NCBI RefSeq assembly: GCF_022698145.1
Contig: NZ_JALDAX010000005.1
Coordinates: forward strand, 534,683 to 598,682
Length of the DNA stretch: 64,000 bases
Direction of reading: 5' to 3'
Origin: Streptomyces spinosisporus
Lineage (GTDB): Bacteria; Actinomycetota; Actinomycetes; Streptomycetales; Streptomycetaceae
The position numbers and the translations under genes are program-made. Below the pieces are notes generated by a model, which saw only the letters and a list, made by a program, of their open reading frames with translations, was not told where the DNA came from and searched no databases. Positions 14,952 to 23,768 of this stretch are shown piece after piece. Each line of letters starts with the position of its first letter. Position 1 is the stretch's first letter.

Positions 14952-15107
14952 CGGGTCTTCCCCCACCTGGCCGGACAATGACGACAGTTGCCGACGACCG
15001 GGTGGCCGTCCAGCGTGAGCGTAACCCTGGGCCGGACCCCGGCCGGGAAATTGTCGATCATCTGTGACAGGAACCGCCGTTCCTTGTCCGGCTCTTACCC
15101 GGGCGTC

Positions 15108-16247
15108 CTACCCGAGCGCCCGCCCCAGCACGTACACCACCGGTGCCGCGACCGTCAGCGGCAGGGCGACGCCCGCCGTGAAGTGCACGAACCTCGACGG
15201 GTAGTCGTAGCTCGCCACCCGGTGCCCGATCAGCGCGCACACCGCAGCGCCCGCGCCCAGCAGCGCGCCCTTCGCGCCGAAGTCGGTCATCGAGCCGGCC
15301 GCGATACCCGCGCCCGCCGCGGCGAGCAGCGAGACGACGACCGACGCCGGGGTGGGCAGCGGCAGGGCACGGGCCAGTACGGCGACGGCCACCGCGACGG
15401 CGCCGACGGTCGCCGCGTCGGCCAAGGCCGCGAGGTATCCGGCCGCGACGATGGCCAGTGCCGCCGAGGCGACGCTCGCCATCAGGCCGTACATCCGCTC
15501 GTCCGGGTCCGCGTGCGAGCGCAGCTGGAGGACGAGCGAGAGCAGGACCCAGACGCCGAGGGTGCCCAGGATCGCGGCCGGGCCGTTCTCCCGGCCCGCG
15601 GCCAGCAGCGCGGCGTCCGCGGCCAGCGCGCCGAGGAACGCGAGCGCGATGCCCTGGCGGGCCGGCCACATGCCGTTGAGCCGGAACCAGCCCGCCGCGG
15701 TGACGGCCTGCAGCACCACGAGCGGGACGAGCAGGGCGTACGAGCCGATCGCCGCCGCGCCCGCCAGCAGCAGCCCGAGCAGGGCCGTGAGCGCGGCCGG
15801 CTGCATGCCCGGCTCGATGATCGGGGACCGGCCCTCCAGACGGGCCCGCTGGGCGTCCGTCACACGGGAGTTGCCGGCGAGGGTGGCGGGGCCGTAGCCC
15901 GGGTCCGGTGCCTCACCCGCGACGGCGGCCGGCGCGAAGGCCTGCGGCTGCTGCCACTGCTGCGCCGCCGGCTGAGCAGCCTGCGGATGAGCAGCCTGCG
16001 GATGGGGAGCCTGCGCCTGCAGATACGCCGTCTCCGCCGTCGACATGGGCGTCGGCCCCTGCGGCTGGGCCTGCGCCTCCCAGGTCTGTCCCTTCCACTG
16101 CTGGGTGTACTGCTGGGCGGCGTAAGGGTCGTCGTACCCCTCGTACCCGTCGTAGCCCTGGTGTGGCTGCTGGGCGGGGTGGGGCTGCTGCCCGGGCCAC
16201 CCCTGCTGCTGCGGCTGCTGGTACGGGTCGTACGGCTGATCGGTCAT
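15108..16247 (-). CDS. Multi-spanning membrane protein with Gln/Pro-rich cytoplasmic N-terminus
   Basis: 379 aa. Residues 1-140 are low-complexity (PYQQPQQQGWPGQQPHP type, rich in Q, P, A and Y). The remaining 240 residues hold about eight membrane helices rich in Ala, Leu and Val with few polar residues. ATG 16247 follows GGAGG at ideal spacing, and the preceding MoaD-like stop overlaps this leader. No transporter or enzyme motif is recognised. Such proteins are common in Streptomyces; the function is unknown. Confidence 0.8.
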   Translation of the reverse strand: MTDQPYDPYQQPQQQGWPGQQPHPAQQPHQGYDGYEGYDDPYAAQQYTQQWKGQTWEAQAQPQGPTPMSTAETAYLQAQAPHPQAAHPQAAQPAAQQWQQPQAFAPAAVAGEAPDPGYGPATLAGNSRVTDAQRARLEGRSPIIEPGMQPAALTALLGLLLAGAAAIGSYALLVPLVVLQAVTAAGWFRLNGMWPARQGIALAFLGALAADAALLAAGRENGPAAILGTLGVWVLLSLVLQLRSHADPDERMYGLMASVASAALAIVAAGYLAALADAATVGAVAVAVAVLARALPLPTPASVVVSLLAAAGAGIAAGSMTDFGAKGALLGAGAAVCALIGHRVASYDYPSRFVHFTAGVALPLTVAAPVVYVLGRALG

Positions 16248-16249
16248 CC

Positions 16250-16504
16250 TCACCCTCCTGCGAACGGCGGGAGCACCTCGACCGTGCCGCCGTCGGCCAG
16301 CCGTACCGTCTCATGTCCGCGCGTGCCCACGGGGTCACCGTCGACGAGGAACGAGCATCGCTGCAGGACGCGCGTCAGTTCACCGGGGTGTCGCACCCGC
16401 ACGGCGTCGAGCGCCTCGGCGAGGCTGTCCGCGTCGAACGGCTCCTCGGCGACCCCGGCCGCGGCCTTCGCGGCGGCCCAGTAGCGCACCGTGACCTTTG
16501 GCAT
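16250..16504 (-). CDS. MoaD/ThiS-family sulfur carrier protein
   Basis: 84 aa with a ubiquitin-like fold pattern: MPKVTVRYWAAAKAAAGV, HPGELTRVLQRCSFLVDGD, and the required C-terminal diglycine (LPPFAGG). The C-terminal Gly is adenylated by a MoeB-type E1 and carries thiocarboxylate sulfur. The length and PPFAGG ending fit MoaD (molybdopterin synthase small subunit) better than ThiS. No moaE or moeB is adjacent. It lies upstream of and partly overlaps the leader of the membrane protein gene at 16247. Confidence 0.82.
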   Translation of the reverse strand: MPKVTVRYWAAAKAAAGVAEEPFDADSLAEALDAVRVRHPGELTRVLQRCSFLVDGDPVGTRGHETVRLADGGTVEVLPPFAGG

Positions 16505-16559
16505 CCGGTTCCTCAATCAACGGTCGATGGGCGGTCGGTCGGCTGTGTACCTCGTTAGG

Positions 16560-17432
16560 CTAGCCCGCCCGCGCGACCACCCAGCGACCGATGCGGGCCA
16601 GCAGCTCGTCCGTGGCCGCGTGTTCGGCGTGCCCCATGCCGCCCTCGATCCACAGTTCGCCCTGCTCCCCGGCGGCTGCGGCCAGCATGCGGGGGTGGTC
16701 GAGGGGGAAGTAGCCGTCGCGGTCGCCGTGCACGATGAGCAGGGGTGTGGGGGCGATCTGCGGGACGGCCTCCACGGGCGACAGCGGTACCGGGTCCCAC
16801 TCCCTGTGGTGGATGCGCGTATGGAAGCCGTAGCGGCCCACCAGTCGTCCCTCGGGGCGGGTTACCAGCCAGTGCAGCTTCCGCATAGGGGCGGTGCCGC
16901 GGTAGTACCAGCGGGCCGGTGCACTCACCGAAACCACCGCGTCCGTGGACGCTTCCGTGCGCCCCTCGCGCCCCGGGCCGCCCGGACCGTGGAGCGCCGC
17001 GTGCCGCAGCACCACCGAGCCGCCCATGGAGAAGCCGACGGTCGCCACGCATCCGTGCCCGAACCCTCGCGCCCACTCCACCGCGGCCGCCAGATCGAGC
17101 ACCTCCCGGTCGCCGACCGTGGAGTGCCCGCCGGAGGCGCCGTGGCCCCGGAAGGAGAACGTGACCACGGCCCCGTACTGCGTGAACGCCTCGACCACGC
17201 GGCGCACGTGCGGCTTGTCCGCGTCGCCCGTGAAGCCGTGCGCGATCACGAACACCAGGTCGAGGGAGGGTGGCGCGGAGGCGTCGTACACAACGGCCGG
17301 CGGGTCGTATACGGCATCGATCGAGACGCCGTCCCGTGTGGTCAGGAAGGTCCGGGAAGGGGCGCGGCGGAGCGTCTCGGAGTGTGGACGGCTCGTGGAA
17401 CGTGCCACATGACCTGCCGGAGTGCTGCTCAT
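16560..17432 (-). CDS. Alpha/beta-hydrolase fold protein
   Basis: A 290-aa soluble hydrolase. The nucleophile elbow is GFSMGG, the oxyanion region HGFTGD, the acid lies in VHGDRDGYFP and the His in GGMGHAEH, so the Ser-Asp-His triad is complete. It resembles monoacylglycerol lipase or peptidase S9/S33-like hydrolases; the substrate is unknown. The start at 17432 is based on the typical beginning; CAGAAT seven bases upstream suggests a leaderless start. It is divergent from glnR across about 190 bases. Confidence 0.85.
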   Translation of the reverse strand: MSSTPAGHVARSTSRPHSETLRRAPSRTFLTTRDGVSIDAVYDPPAVVYDASAPPSLDLVFVIAHGFTGDADKPHVRRVVEAFTQYGAVVTFSFRGHGASGGHSTVGDREVLDLAAAVEWARGFGHGCVATVGFSMGGSVVLRHAALHGPGGPGREGRTEASTDAVVSVSAPARWYYRGTAPMRKLHWLVTRPEGRLVGRYGFHTRIHHREWDPVPLSPVEAVPQIAPTPLLIVHGDRDGYFPLDHPRMLAAAAGEQGELWIEGGMGHAEHAATDELLARIGRWVVARAG

Positions 17433-17623
17433 GTGGGCTATTCTGCTGGGCAGAGGACTCGGGCAGCGACGCCCCCGGGTCCTTTTGTGCTTTCGGAAGC
17501 GTTGTATACGAAGCGGGAACCGCCGGGAAACTCCAGGTGGCCGCGGGTGTACGGGGCCCCGGGATCGCAGAGCAGGTGACCTACCGCACACGTCCTCGCA
17601 GGGACCGAGGAGGAACCAGACGT

Positions 17624-18403
17624 ATGAGCTCTCTGCTGCTCCTGACCAATGCCCTCCAGCCGTCGACGGAGGTGCTTCCGGCTCTCGGCCTGCTGCTGCA
17701 CAACGTGCGCGTGGCGCCCGCGGAAGGACCCGCACTCGTCGACACCCCCGGCGCCGACGTCATCCTCGTCGACGGCCGCCGCGATCTTCCGCAGGTCCGC
17801 AGCCTGTGCCAGCTGCTGCGCTCCACCGGCCCCGGCTGTCCGCTCGTCCTGGTGGTCACGGAGGGCGGTCTCGCCGCCGTCACCGCCGACTGGGGCATCG
17901 ACGACGTGCTGCTCGACACGGCGGGGCCCGCGGAGGTGGAGGCCCGGCTGCGGCTCTCCATGGGCCGCCAGCAGATCGCGGGCGACGACTCCCCGATGGA
18001 GATCCGCAACGGCGACCTGTCGGTGGACGAGGCGACGTACTCCGCCAAGCTCAAGGGCCGGGTCCTGGACCTGACCTTCAAGGAGTTCGAGCTGCTGAAG
18101 TACCTCGCGCAGCACCCGGGCCGCGTCTTCACGCGCGCGCAGCTGCTGCAGGAGGTCTGGGGCTACGACTACTTCGGCGGCACCCGCACGGTCGACGTCC
18201 ATGTACGGCGGCTGCGCGCCAAGCTCGGGCCCGAGCACGAGTCGCTGATCGGAACCGTCCGCAACGTCGGTTATCGATTCGTTACGCCCGAGAAGGGCGA
18301 ACGTTCCTCCGACGACCCCAAGGCCAAGGCGGACCGGGCAAAGCCGGACAGTGCGGACGCGGGGGCCGCCCGGGACGGTGCCGAGGTGACCACGGAGGCA
18401 TAG
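17624..18403 (+). CDS. glnR: GlnR, global nitrogen regulator (orphan OmpR-type response regulator)
   Basis: 259 aa. It is an atypical receiver domain (1-125) starting MSSLLLLTNALQPSTEVLPA, with Asp50 in VILVDGRRDL, the single conserved acidic residue that stabilises the GlnR dimer without phosphorylation. The OmpR winged helix (about 135-225) has LTFKEFELLKYLAQHPGRV and VDVHVRRLRAKLG. GlnR activates amtB-glnK-glnD, glnA, glnII and nitrate genes under nitrogen limitation. No partner kinase is adjacent, as expected. GAGGAGGAACC precedes the ATG. The charged C-terminal tail (about 35 aa) is variable. Confidence 0.95.
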   Translation: MSSLLLLTNALQPSTEVLPALGLLLHNVRVAPAEGPALVDTPGADVILVDGRRDLPQVRSLCQLLRSTGPGCPLVLVVTEGGLAAVTADWGIDDVLLDTAGPAEVEARLRLSMGRQQIAGDDSPMEIRNGDLSVDEATYSAKLKGRVLDLTFKEFELLKYLAQHPGRVFTRAQLLQEVWGYDYFGGTRTVDVHVRRLRAKLGPEHESLIGTVRNVGYRFVTPEKGERSSDDPKAKADRAKPDSADAGAARDGAEVTTEA

Positions 18404-18486
18404 CGGGCCGCGAACGGGGCATTGCTTGGGCACGGGCAGTCCCGCGAGAAGCAGCTTTCGCCCTGCCCGGGGCCGGTATATCCGCG

Positions 18487-18492
18487 TAGACT
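18487..18492 (+). promoter_or_regulatory. -10 element of leaderless lacI-type promoter
   Basis: TAGACT, six bases before GTG 18499. Confidence 0.55.
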
Positions 18493-18498
18493 CCGCGC

Positions 18499-19524
18499 GT
18501 GGCCAAGGTGACTCGGGATGATGTGGCGCGGCTGGCGGGTACCTCCACCGCCGTTGTCAGCTATGTCATCAACAACGGACCCCGGCCGGTCGCCCCGGCC
18601 ACGCGCGAGCGTGTCCTCGCCGCCATCAAGGAGCTGGGGTACCGGCCCGACCGGGTCGCCCAGGCGATGGCATCCCGGCGCACCGACCTCATAGGCCTGA
18701 TCATCCCGGACGCACGCCAGCCCTTCTTCGGTGAGATGGCGCACGCGGTCGAACAGGCCGCCTCCGAGCGCGGCAAGATGGTGCTCGTCGGCAACACCGA
18801 CTACGTGGCCGAGCGCGAGGTCCACTATCTGCGCGCCTTCCTGGGGATGCGGGTGTCCGGGCTGATCCTCGTCAGCCACGCCCTGAACGACCTGGCCGCC
18901 GCCGAGATCGACGCCTGGGACGCCCGGGTGGTCCTGCTGCACGAGCGGCCCGAGGCGATCGACGACGTCGCCGTGGTCATCGACGACCTCGACGGCGCCC
19001 GGCAGGCCGTCAGCCATCTGCTCGGGCACGGCTACGAGTACGTCGCCTGCATGGGCGGCACCGCCGAGACCCCCGTCGTCGGCGACCCGGTCTCCGACCA
19101 CGTCGAGGGCTGGCGGCGCGCGATGGAGGAGGCCGGCATCCCGACCGAGGGCCGGCTCTTCGAGGCGCCGTACAACCGCTACGACGCGTACCGCATAGGG
19201 CTGGAGATCCTCTCCGGGCCGCGGCGGCCGCCCGCGATCTTCTGCTCCACCGACGACCAGGCCATCGGCGTCCTGCGGGCCGCGCGCGAGCTGCGCATCG
19301 ACGTGCCGGGCGAGCTCGGGGTGGCCGGCTTCGACGACATCAAGGAGGCGGGGCTCACCGACCCGCCGCTGACCACGGTCGCCTCCGACCGCTCCGCGAT
19401 GGCCCGCTCCGCCGTCGACCTCGTGCTCGACGACGGACTGCGGGTGGCGGGCTCCCGCCGCGAGCGGCTGAAGGTCTTCCCGTCGCATCTGGTGGTACGG
19501 CGGTCCTGCGGCTGCGAGGGCTGA
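18499..19524 (+). CDS. LacI-family transcriptional regulator
   Basis: 341 aa. The N-terminal LacI HTH is VTRDDVARLAGTSTAVVSYV with hinge RPDRVAQAMASRRT. A periplasmic-binding-like ligand domain follows (IGLIIPDARQPFFGEMAHAV, ILVSHALND, AIFCSTDDQAIGVLRAA, GVAGFDDIKEAGL). It ends in the unusual RRSCGC tail. The ligand is probably a sugar or nucleoside, but no transport or catabolic operon is adjacent. The GTG start sits six bases after TAGACT, so the mRNA is probably leaderless. Confidence 0.9.
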   Translation: MAKVTRDDVARLAGTSTAVVSYVINNGPRPVAPATRERVLAAIKELGYRPDRVAQAMASRRTDLIGLIIPDARQPFFGEMAHAVEQAASERGKMVLVGNTDYVAEREVHYLRAFLGMRVSGLILVSHALNDLAAAEIDAWDARVVLLHERPEAIDDVAVVIDDLDGARQAVSHLLGHGYEYVACMGGTAETPVVGDPVSDHVEGWRRAMEEAGIPTEGRLFEAPYNRYDAYRIGLEILSGPRRPPAIFCSTDDQAIGVLRAARELRIDVPGELGVAGFDDIKEAGLTDPPLTTVASDRSAMARSAVDLVLDDGLRVAGSRRERLKVFPSHLVVRRSCGCEG

Positions 19525-19572
19525 GCAGCACCGCCGTACACCCTCAGAAGGATTCGTACGGGTTCGGACTGC

Positions 19573-21321
19573 TCAGAACAGCAGGTTGTACTGGTTGAAC
19601 CCGGTCCCCAGCTTGATGCGCGAGCCGAACAGGCTGCTCGACGCCTTGTTGGTGCCGGGGTAGAGCCACAGCGTGCCGCCCGAGTCGCGGGCCATCACGT
19701 CGGCGACGCCGTCGCCGGTCACGTCGCCGCCTGCCACGTAGGACGTGAAGTTCCAGCCGGTACGGGCCTGGATGCGGGCCGACCAGGGCGTGTGCTCCTG
19801 CTGGGTGCCGCGGTACAGGTAGAGCACGCCGGAGCCGTTGCGGACCAGCAGGTCGGCCTTGCCGTCGCCGGACAGGTCGCCGTGGCCGAAGATCTTCACG
19901 CCCTTCCAGGACTTGTCGACGACCTTGACGCGGCCGAAGAACTCGCCGGTGCCCTTGCCCGGGTAGAGGTAGACCGAGCCGTCGGCGTCCACCGCGACCA
20001 GGTCGGGGCGGGCGTCACCGGTCATGTCGCCGGGGATGGCGTAGGACGTGTAGCCGCCCCAGACCGAGGTGATCTGCATCCAGGTGAACGCGCCCGAGGC
20101 GTGGTCGAAGTAGCTGCGGTACAGCTTGCCGTCGTTCTTGTCGCGGACGATCAGGTCCTGGTAGAAGTCCCGGTCCAGGTCGGCCTGCAGGCCCCAGCTG
20201 ATGTACTCCCAGCCGTTGCCGGTGTAGGCCCGCTGGGCGAGGGACGTGCCCCTGCTGTCCTGCTCGAAGAGGTTGCCGGAGGGGGCGCGGGCCAGCAGGT
20301 CGGCCCGGCCGTCGTAGGACAGGTCGGTGTCGTCGATGCGCGGCTGGGCGGCCCAGGTGTACGACTTCACCTTGGTGAAGACGGGGTAGGCGCCCTGCGC
20401 GGTGCAGCCCTGGACACCCCAGGACACGATGCCGATGATCTTGCCGCCGGAGACCAGTGGGCCGCCGGAGTCGCCGTTGCAGGGCGTGGTGGTGCCGGCG
20501 TCGCCGCCGGTGGCCGGGGTGCCCGCGCAGAGCATCGAGCCCTCGGCGAAGTCGTCCTCCCCGAGGACGCTCTGCATGGCGCTGTTGCAGGTCGCGTCGG
20601 CGACCAGCGGCAGCTGCGCGGTCTTCAGCTTCACCGACAGGTCCGCGCCGTCGGCGCCGGAGGTCAGGCCCCAGCCGTAGACCACGGAGTCGCGGCCCGC
20701 GGTGTAGAGCGCGTCGTCGTTCGAGGCGGCCAGCCGCAGCGTCGGGATGTCCAGCGGGCGGTCCAGGGTGAGGACCGCGACGTCGTTCTGGATGGCGGCG
20801 GCGTTGTACTTGGGGTGGTTCCACTGGCGCCAGACACCGGCCACGGTGCCGTTCGCCGAGTCGTACAGGTCACTCGCCCCGGCGAGGACGGCGCCGTTCT
20901 TCGTCCAGTCCAGGCCCGCGACGCAGTGGGCGGCGGTGAGGACCTTGTTCGGGGCGACGAGGGTGCCGCCGCAGAAGTAGCCGTCGCCGGTGACGTCGTC
21001 GTAGTAGGCGAGCTGGACCATCCACGGCGCACTGGAGATCGTGGTCTCGCTGCCGCCGATGATGAACGGGGTCGCCTTGGCCGTCCTCGGGGTGGCCGCC
21101 TTCTGCGCGGCCTTGAGCACGCGGGAGTGCAGCACCTTGTCCGTGGCGGTGGGCTTCGGGGCGGTCTGCTGCTGGGCCTTCACTCCAGGGTCGGGCAGTC
21201 CGTCCGCCGCGCTCGCCGGCTGGGCGGCGAACAGGCCGGCGCAGCTGAGGGCGAGCGCGAGGGCGGCCGCGGGAAACGCCGTGACGGGGCGTCTGAGGCG
21301 GCCGCGCAGGGCACGTATCAC
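19573..21321 (-). CDS. Secreted trypsin-like serine protease with FG-GAP/VCBS repeat domain
   Basis: 582 aa. A signal peptide of about 38 residues ends in QPASA. A propeptide follows, then a chymotrypsin-fold protease starting at FIIGGSETT (about 86) with His in LTAAHC, Asp in NDVAVL and Ser in NGDSGGP. The C-terminal 260 residues contain at least five FG-GAP/VCBS-type repeats (DLSYDGRADLLARA, DMTGDARPDLVAVD, DLSGDGKADLLVR, DVTGDGVADVMARD) predicted to form a Ca-binding beta-propeller. GTG start with AGGAGA. It is divergent from the HtrA-like protease across 270 bases. Confidence 0.92.
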   Translation of the reverse strand: MIRALRGRLRRPVTAFPAAALALALSCAGLFAAQPASAADGLPDPGVKAQQQTAPKPTATDKVLHSRVLKAAQKAATPRTAKATPFIIGGSETTISSAPWMVQLAYYDDVTGDGYFCGGTLVAPNKVLTAAHCVAGLDWTKNGAVLAGASDLYDSANGTVAGVWRQWNHPKYNAAAIQNDVAVLTLDRPLDIPTLRLAASNDDALYTAGRDSVVYGWGLTSGADGADLSVKLKTAQLPLVADATCNSAMQSVLGEDDFAEGSMLCAGTPATGGDAGTTTPCNGDSGGPLVSGGKIIGIVSWGVQGCTAQGAYPVFTKVKSYTWAAQPRIDDTDLSYDGRADLLARAPSGNLFEQDSRGTSLAQRAYTGNGWEYISWGLQADLDRDFYQDLIVRDKNDGKLYRSYFDHASGAFTWMQITSVWGGYTSYAIPGDMTGDARPDLVAVDADGSVYLYPGKGTGEFFGRVKVVDKSWKGVKIFGHGDLSGDGKADLLVRNGSGVLYLYRGTQQEHTPWSARIQARTGWNFTSYVAGGDVTGDGVADVMARDSGGTLWLYPGTNKASSSLFGSRIKLGTGFNQYNLLF

Positions 21322-21542
21322 CTAGGTCTCCTGTGGTGGTTGATGAGTCAACGAGCGATGTTCGAAGAACGTGAACCCACCAAGATTGCGCCCCGGCGAT
21401 CACCCTTCACACGGGTCTCACATAAACCGGAAAAGTGTTCGTCCGCGGCCCGCCGTGATCTCACCCCACGGCCACGTGCTGTTTCCCTTCGGCCCGGGCC
21501 CGCCGCGTCTTTATATCGGGCAAACAAGGTTCTGCCGGGCTT

Positions 21543-21570
21543 CTCAGCAAGCACTCAGCCGCCTCTCATG
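21543..21570 (+). promoter_or_regulatory. Three 11-bp-phased direct repeats before the HtrA-type gene
   Basis: CTCAGC at 21543, CTCAGC at 21554 and CTCATG at 21565, each exactly 11 bp apart and ending 22 bases before the ATG. The 11-bp phasing is the hallmark of OmpR-family regulator sites; the MprA-like regulator encoded 1.4 kb downstream is the natural candidate. Confidence 0.5.
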
Positions 21571-21592
21571 GTCGCGCGACAAGCTCATTGAC

Positions 21593-22651
21593 ATGACCGA
21601 GAGCTTCCGCCGCAGCGGCGAGTACGAGAGTTACGAGAACCCGTACCAGGGCGCTCAGCAGCATGCCTCCGCCCCGGTGAACCCCGAGTGGCCACCCCCG
21701 CCGGTGCAGCCGCCGGCGCAGCAGGCCGCTCCGGCGCAGCCGGTCGATCCGGTAGGACCGGTCGCTCCGGCGCCGAGGAAGCGGACCCGGGGCCCCGTCG
21801 CCCTGCTGGCCGCCGTGGCGATCGTCGCCGCGGCCGTCGGCGGCGGCACCGCGTACGCCTTCCAGCAGCTGACCGGCAGCGACACTGTCGCCTCCAGCAG
21901 CACCAGCACGAGCGTGGTGCCCTCCAGCAAGAAGGGCGACGTCGCCACCATCGCCGCGGCCGTGAGCCCCAGCGTGGTCGAGATCAACGCCACCTCGAAC
22001 GTCGGCGAGTCCACCGGCTCCGGCGTGATCATCACCAGCGACGGCGAGATCGTCACCAACAACCACGTCGTCTCCGGCGCCTCGTCGATCAAGGTGACGA
22101 CCAACAGCGGCAAGAGCTACACCGCGCAGGTCGTCGGCACCGACAGCAAGAAGGACCTCGCCCTGATCAAGCTGGAGGGCGCCTCCGGCCTCAAGGCGGC
22201 CACCCTCGGCAACTCCGACGGGGTCCAGGTGGGCGACACGGTCGTGGCCATCGGCTCCCCCGAGGGCCTGAGCGGCACCGTCACCAGCGGCATCGTCTCC
22301 TCGCTCAACCGTGACGTGACCGTCTCCACCGACGAGGGCCAGCAGCAGGGCGGCGGCAACGGCCAGTGGCCGTTCTCCTTCGGCGGCCGGCAGTTCAACG
22401 GCGACACCGGCTCCTCAACGACGACGTACAAGGCGATCCAGACCGACGCCTCGCTCAACCCGGGCAACTCCGGCGGTGCGCTGATCGATGCCGCGGGCAA
22501 CATCATCGGCATCAACTCCGCGATGTACAGCGCCGGTTCACAGTCCTCCGGCTCCTCCGACGCCGGCAGCGTCGGCCTCGGCTTCGCCATCCCGATCAAC
22601 ACCGTCAAGTCCGACCTGGCCAACCTCCGGGCGGGCGGCAGCGACAGCTGA
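21593..22651 (+). CDS. HtrA/PepD-type membrane-anchored serine protease
   Basis: 352 aa. The cytoplasmic N-terminus of about 65 residues is Pro/Gln-rich, followed by one membrane helix (about 68-88) and a trypsin-like HtrA domain: His in IVTNNHVV, Asp in KKDLALIK, Ser in NPGNSGGAL. There is no PDZ domain after the protease domain, since the protein ends about 45 residues after LGFAIPINTV. The 11-bp repeats upstream and the MprAB-like pair downstream match the mycobacterial mprAB-pepD arrangement for envelope stress. No clear ribosome-binding site is seen. Confidence 0.88.
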   Translation: MTESFRRSGEYESYENPYQGAQQHASAPVNPEWPPPPVQPPAQQAAPAQPVDPVGPVAPAPRKRTRGPVALLAAVAIVAAAVGGGTAYAFQQLTGSDTVASSSTSTSVVPSSKKGDVATIAAAVSPSVVEINATSNVGESTGSGVIITSDGEIVTNNHVVSGASSIKVTTNSGKSYTAQVVGTDSKKDLALIKLEGASGLKAATLGNSDGVQVGDTVVAIGSPEGLSGTVTSGIVSSLNRDVTVSTDEGQQQGGGNGQWPFSFGGRQFNGDTGSSTTTYKAIQTDASLNPGNSGGALIDAAGNIIGINSAMYSAGSQSSGSSDAGSVGLGFAIPINTVKSDLANLRAGGSDS

Positions 22652-22683
22652 ACCCTCACCGCACCAGCAGCAGGGAGTACGTC

Positions 22684-22890
22684 ATGATCAAGCAGGTTTC
22701 CCACACGGTCGCCGACACCGGTCCGGCCGCACTCGCCCTCGCTCTGGAGGTGGCGCAGGAACTGCACGCGCCGGTGACCCGGGCGCCCGAGGTGGTACCG
22801 GTCCCGCAGCTGATGGGTCTGCACACCTCCACCGCCCGCCCGCACCGCCGCAAGGTGCCGCTGAACCGGCTGGCGGCGCTGCGCGGCTGA
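22684..22890 (+). CDS. Small uncharacterised protein
   Basis: 68 aa, starting MIKQVSHTVADTGPAALALA and ending KVPLNRLAALRG. The ATG is preceded by CAGGGAG at good spacing and lies 32 bases after the HtrA-type stop, so it is probably cotranscribed with the protease. It has no membrane segment or signal peptide. The middle (HAPVTRAPEVVPVPQLMGLHT) is Pro-rich. The function is not recognised. Confidence 0.6.
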   Translation: MIKQVSHTVADTGPAALALALEVAQELHAPVTRAPEVVPVPQLMGLHTSTARPHRRKVPLNRLAALRG

Positions 22891-23030
22891 CCGCCCCGGC
22901 CCTTCACGCCGTACGCGTCCGCAGGGAAACATGCGAGGCTGAAGACATCCCGAAGGTTCAAACAGCTGCAAGCAGGTTCGAGCACTGTCAGCCCCTTGTC
23001 GTCCCACCGCACCCGAGGAACCAAGAGCCC

Positions 23031-23768
23031 ATGAGCCCCGCCGATGGCGACCGTGACCCCCAGCGCATCCTGATCGTCGACGACGAGCCGGCGGTGCGTG
23101 AAGCACTCCAGCGCAGCCTCGCCTTCGAGGGGTACGACACCGAGGTCGCCGCGGACGGCGTGGATGCGCTGGAGAAGGCCACCGCGTACCAGCCCGACCT
23201 GGTCGTGCTCGACATCCAGATGCCGCGCATGGACGGGCTGACCGCCGCGCGCCGGATGCGCGGGGCGGGCACGACCACGCCGATCCTGATGCTGACGGCC
23301 CGGGACACGGTCGGGGACCGGGTCACCGGGCTGGACGCCGGCGCCGACGACTACCTGGTCAAGCCCTTCGAACTGGACGAGCTCTTCGCCCGCGTCCGCG
23401 CTCTGCTGCGGCGCAGCTCCTACGCCGCCGCTGCCGTCGCCGGCACGGACCAGGAGAACGAGGCGCTGGCCTTCGCGGACCTGACGATGGATCTGGCGAC
23501 CCGGGAGGTGACGCGGGGCGGGCGCCCGGTGGAGCTTACGCGCACCGAGTTCACGCTCCTGGAGATGTTCATGGCGCACCCGCGCCAGGTCCTCACCCGT
23601 GAGCAGATCCTGAAGGCGGTCTGGGGCTTCGACTTCGAGCCGTCGTCGAACTCGCTGGACGTGTACGTGATGTACCTGCGCCGCAAGACCGAGGCCGGTG
23701 GCGAGCCGCGCCTGGTGCACACGGTGCGCGGGGTCGGGTACGTCCTGCGCCAGGGCGGCGCCGAGTGA
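23031..23768 (+). CDS. OmpR-family response regulator, MprA-like
   Basis: 245 aa. The receiver domain has acidic pocket DDE (17-19), phosphoacceptor Asp61 in VVLDIQMPRMDG, Thr/Ser in LTARD and Lys in LVKPFELDELFARV. The winged helix (about 145-240) has RTEFTLLEMFMAHPRQVLTREQIL and LDVYVMYLRRKTE. Close similarity to MprA/CutR-type regulators is inferred from these blocks. It is overlapped by the kinase gene (GAGTGAGC), so the two are translationally coupled. It probably acts on the upstream HtrA-type protease. Confidence 0.92.
   Translation: MSPADGDRDPQRILIVDDEPAVREALQRSLAFEGYDTEVAADGVDALEKATAYQPDLVVLDIQMPRMDGLTAARRMRGAGTTTPILMLTARDTVGDRVTGLDAGADDYLVKPFELDELFARVRALLRRSSYAAAAVAGTDQENEALAFADLTMDLATREVTRGGRPVELTRTEFTLLEMFMAHPRQVLTREQILKAVWGFDFEPSSNSLDVYVMYLRRKTEAGGEPRLVHTVRGVGYVLRQGGAE

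Noticed and set aside
12921..14981. Long plus-strand ORF (686 codons) over the sulfurtransferase and DUF2993 genes
   Set aside because: Mirror of real minus-strand genes including the leader peptide; no ribosome-binding site and Val/Gly/Asp-biased composition.
16250..16504. Calling the sulfur carrier ThiS
   Set aside because: Length and PPFAGG C-terminus fit MoaD better and no thiazole genes are adjacent.
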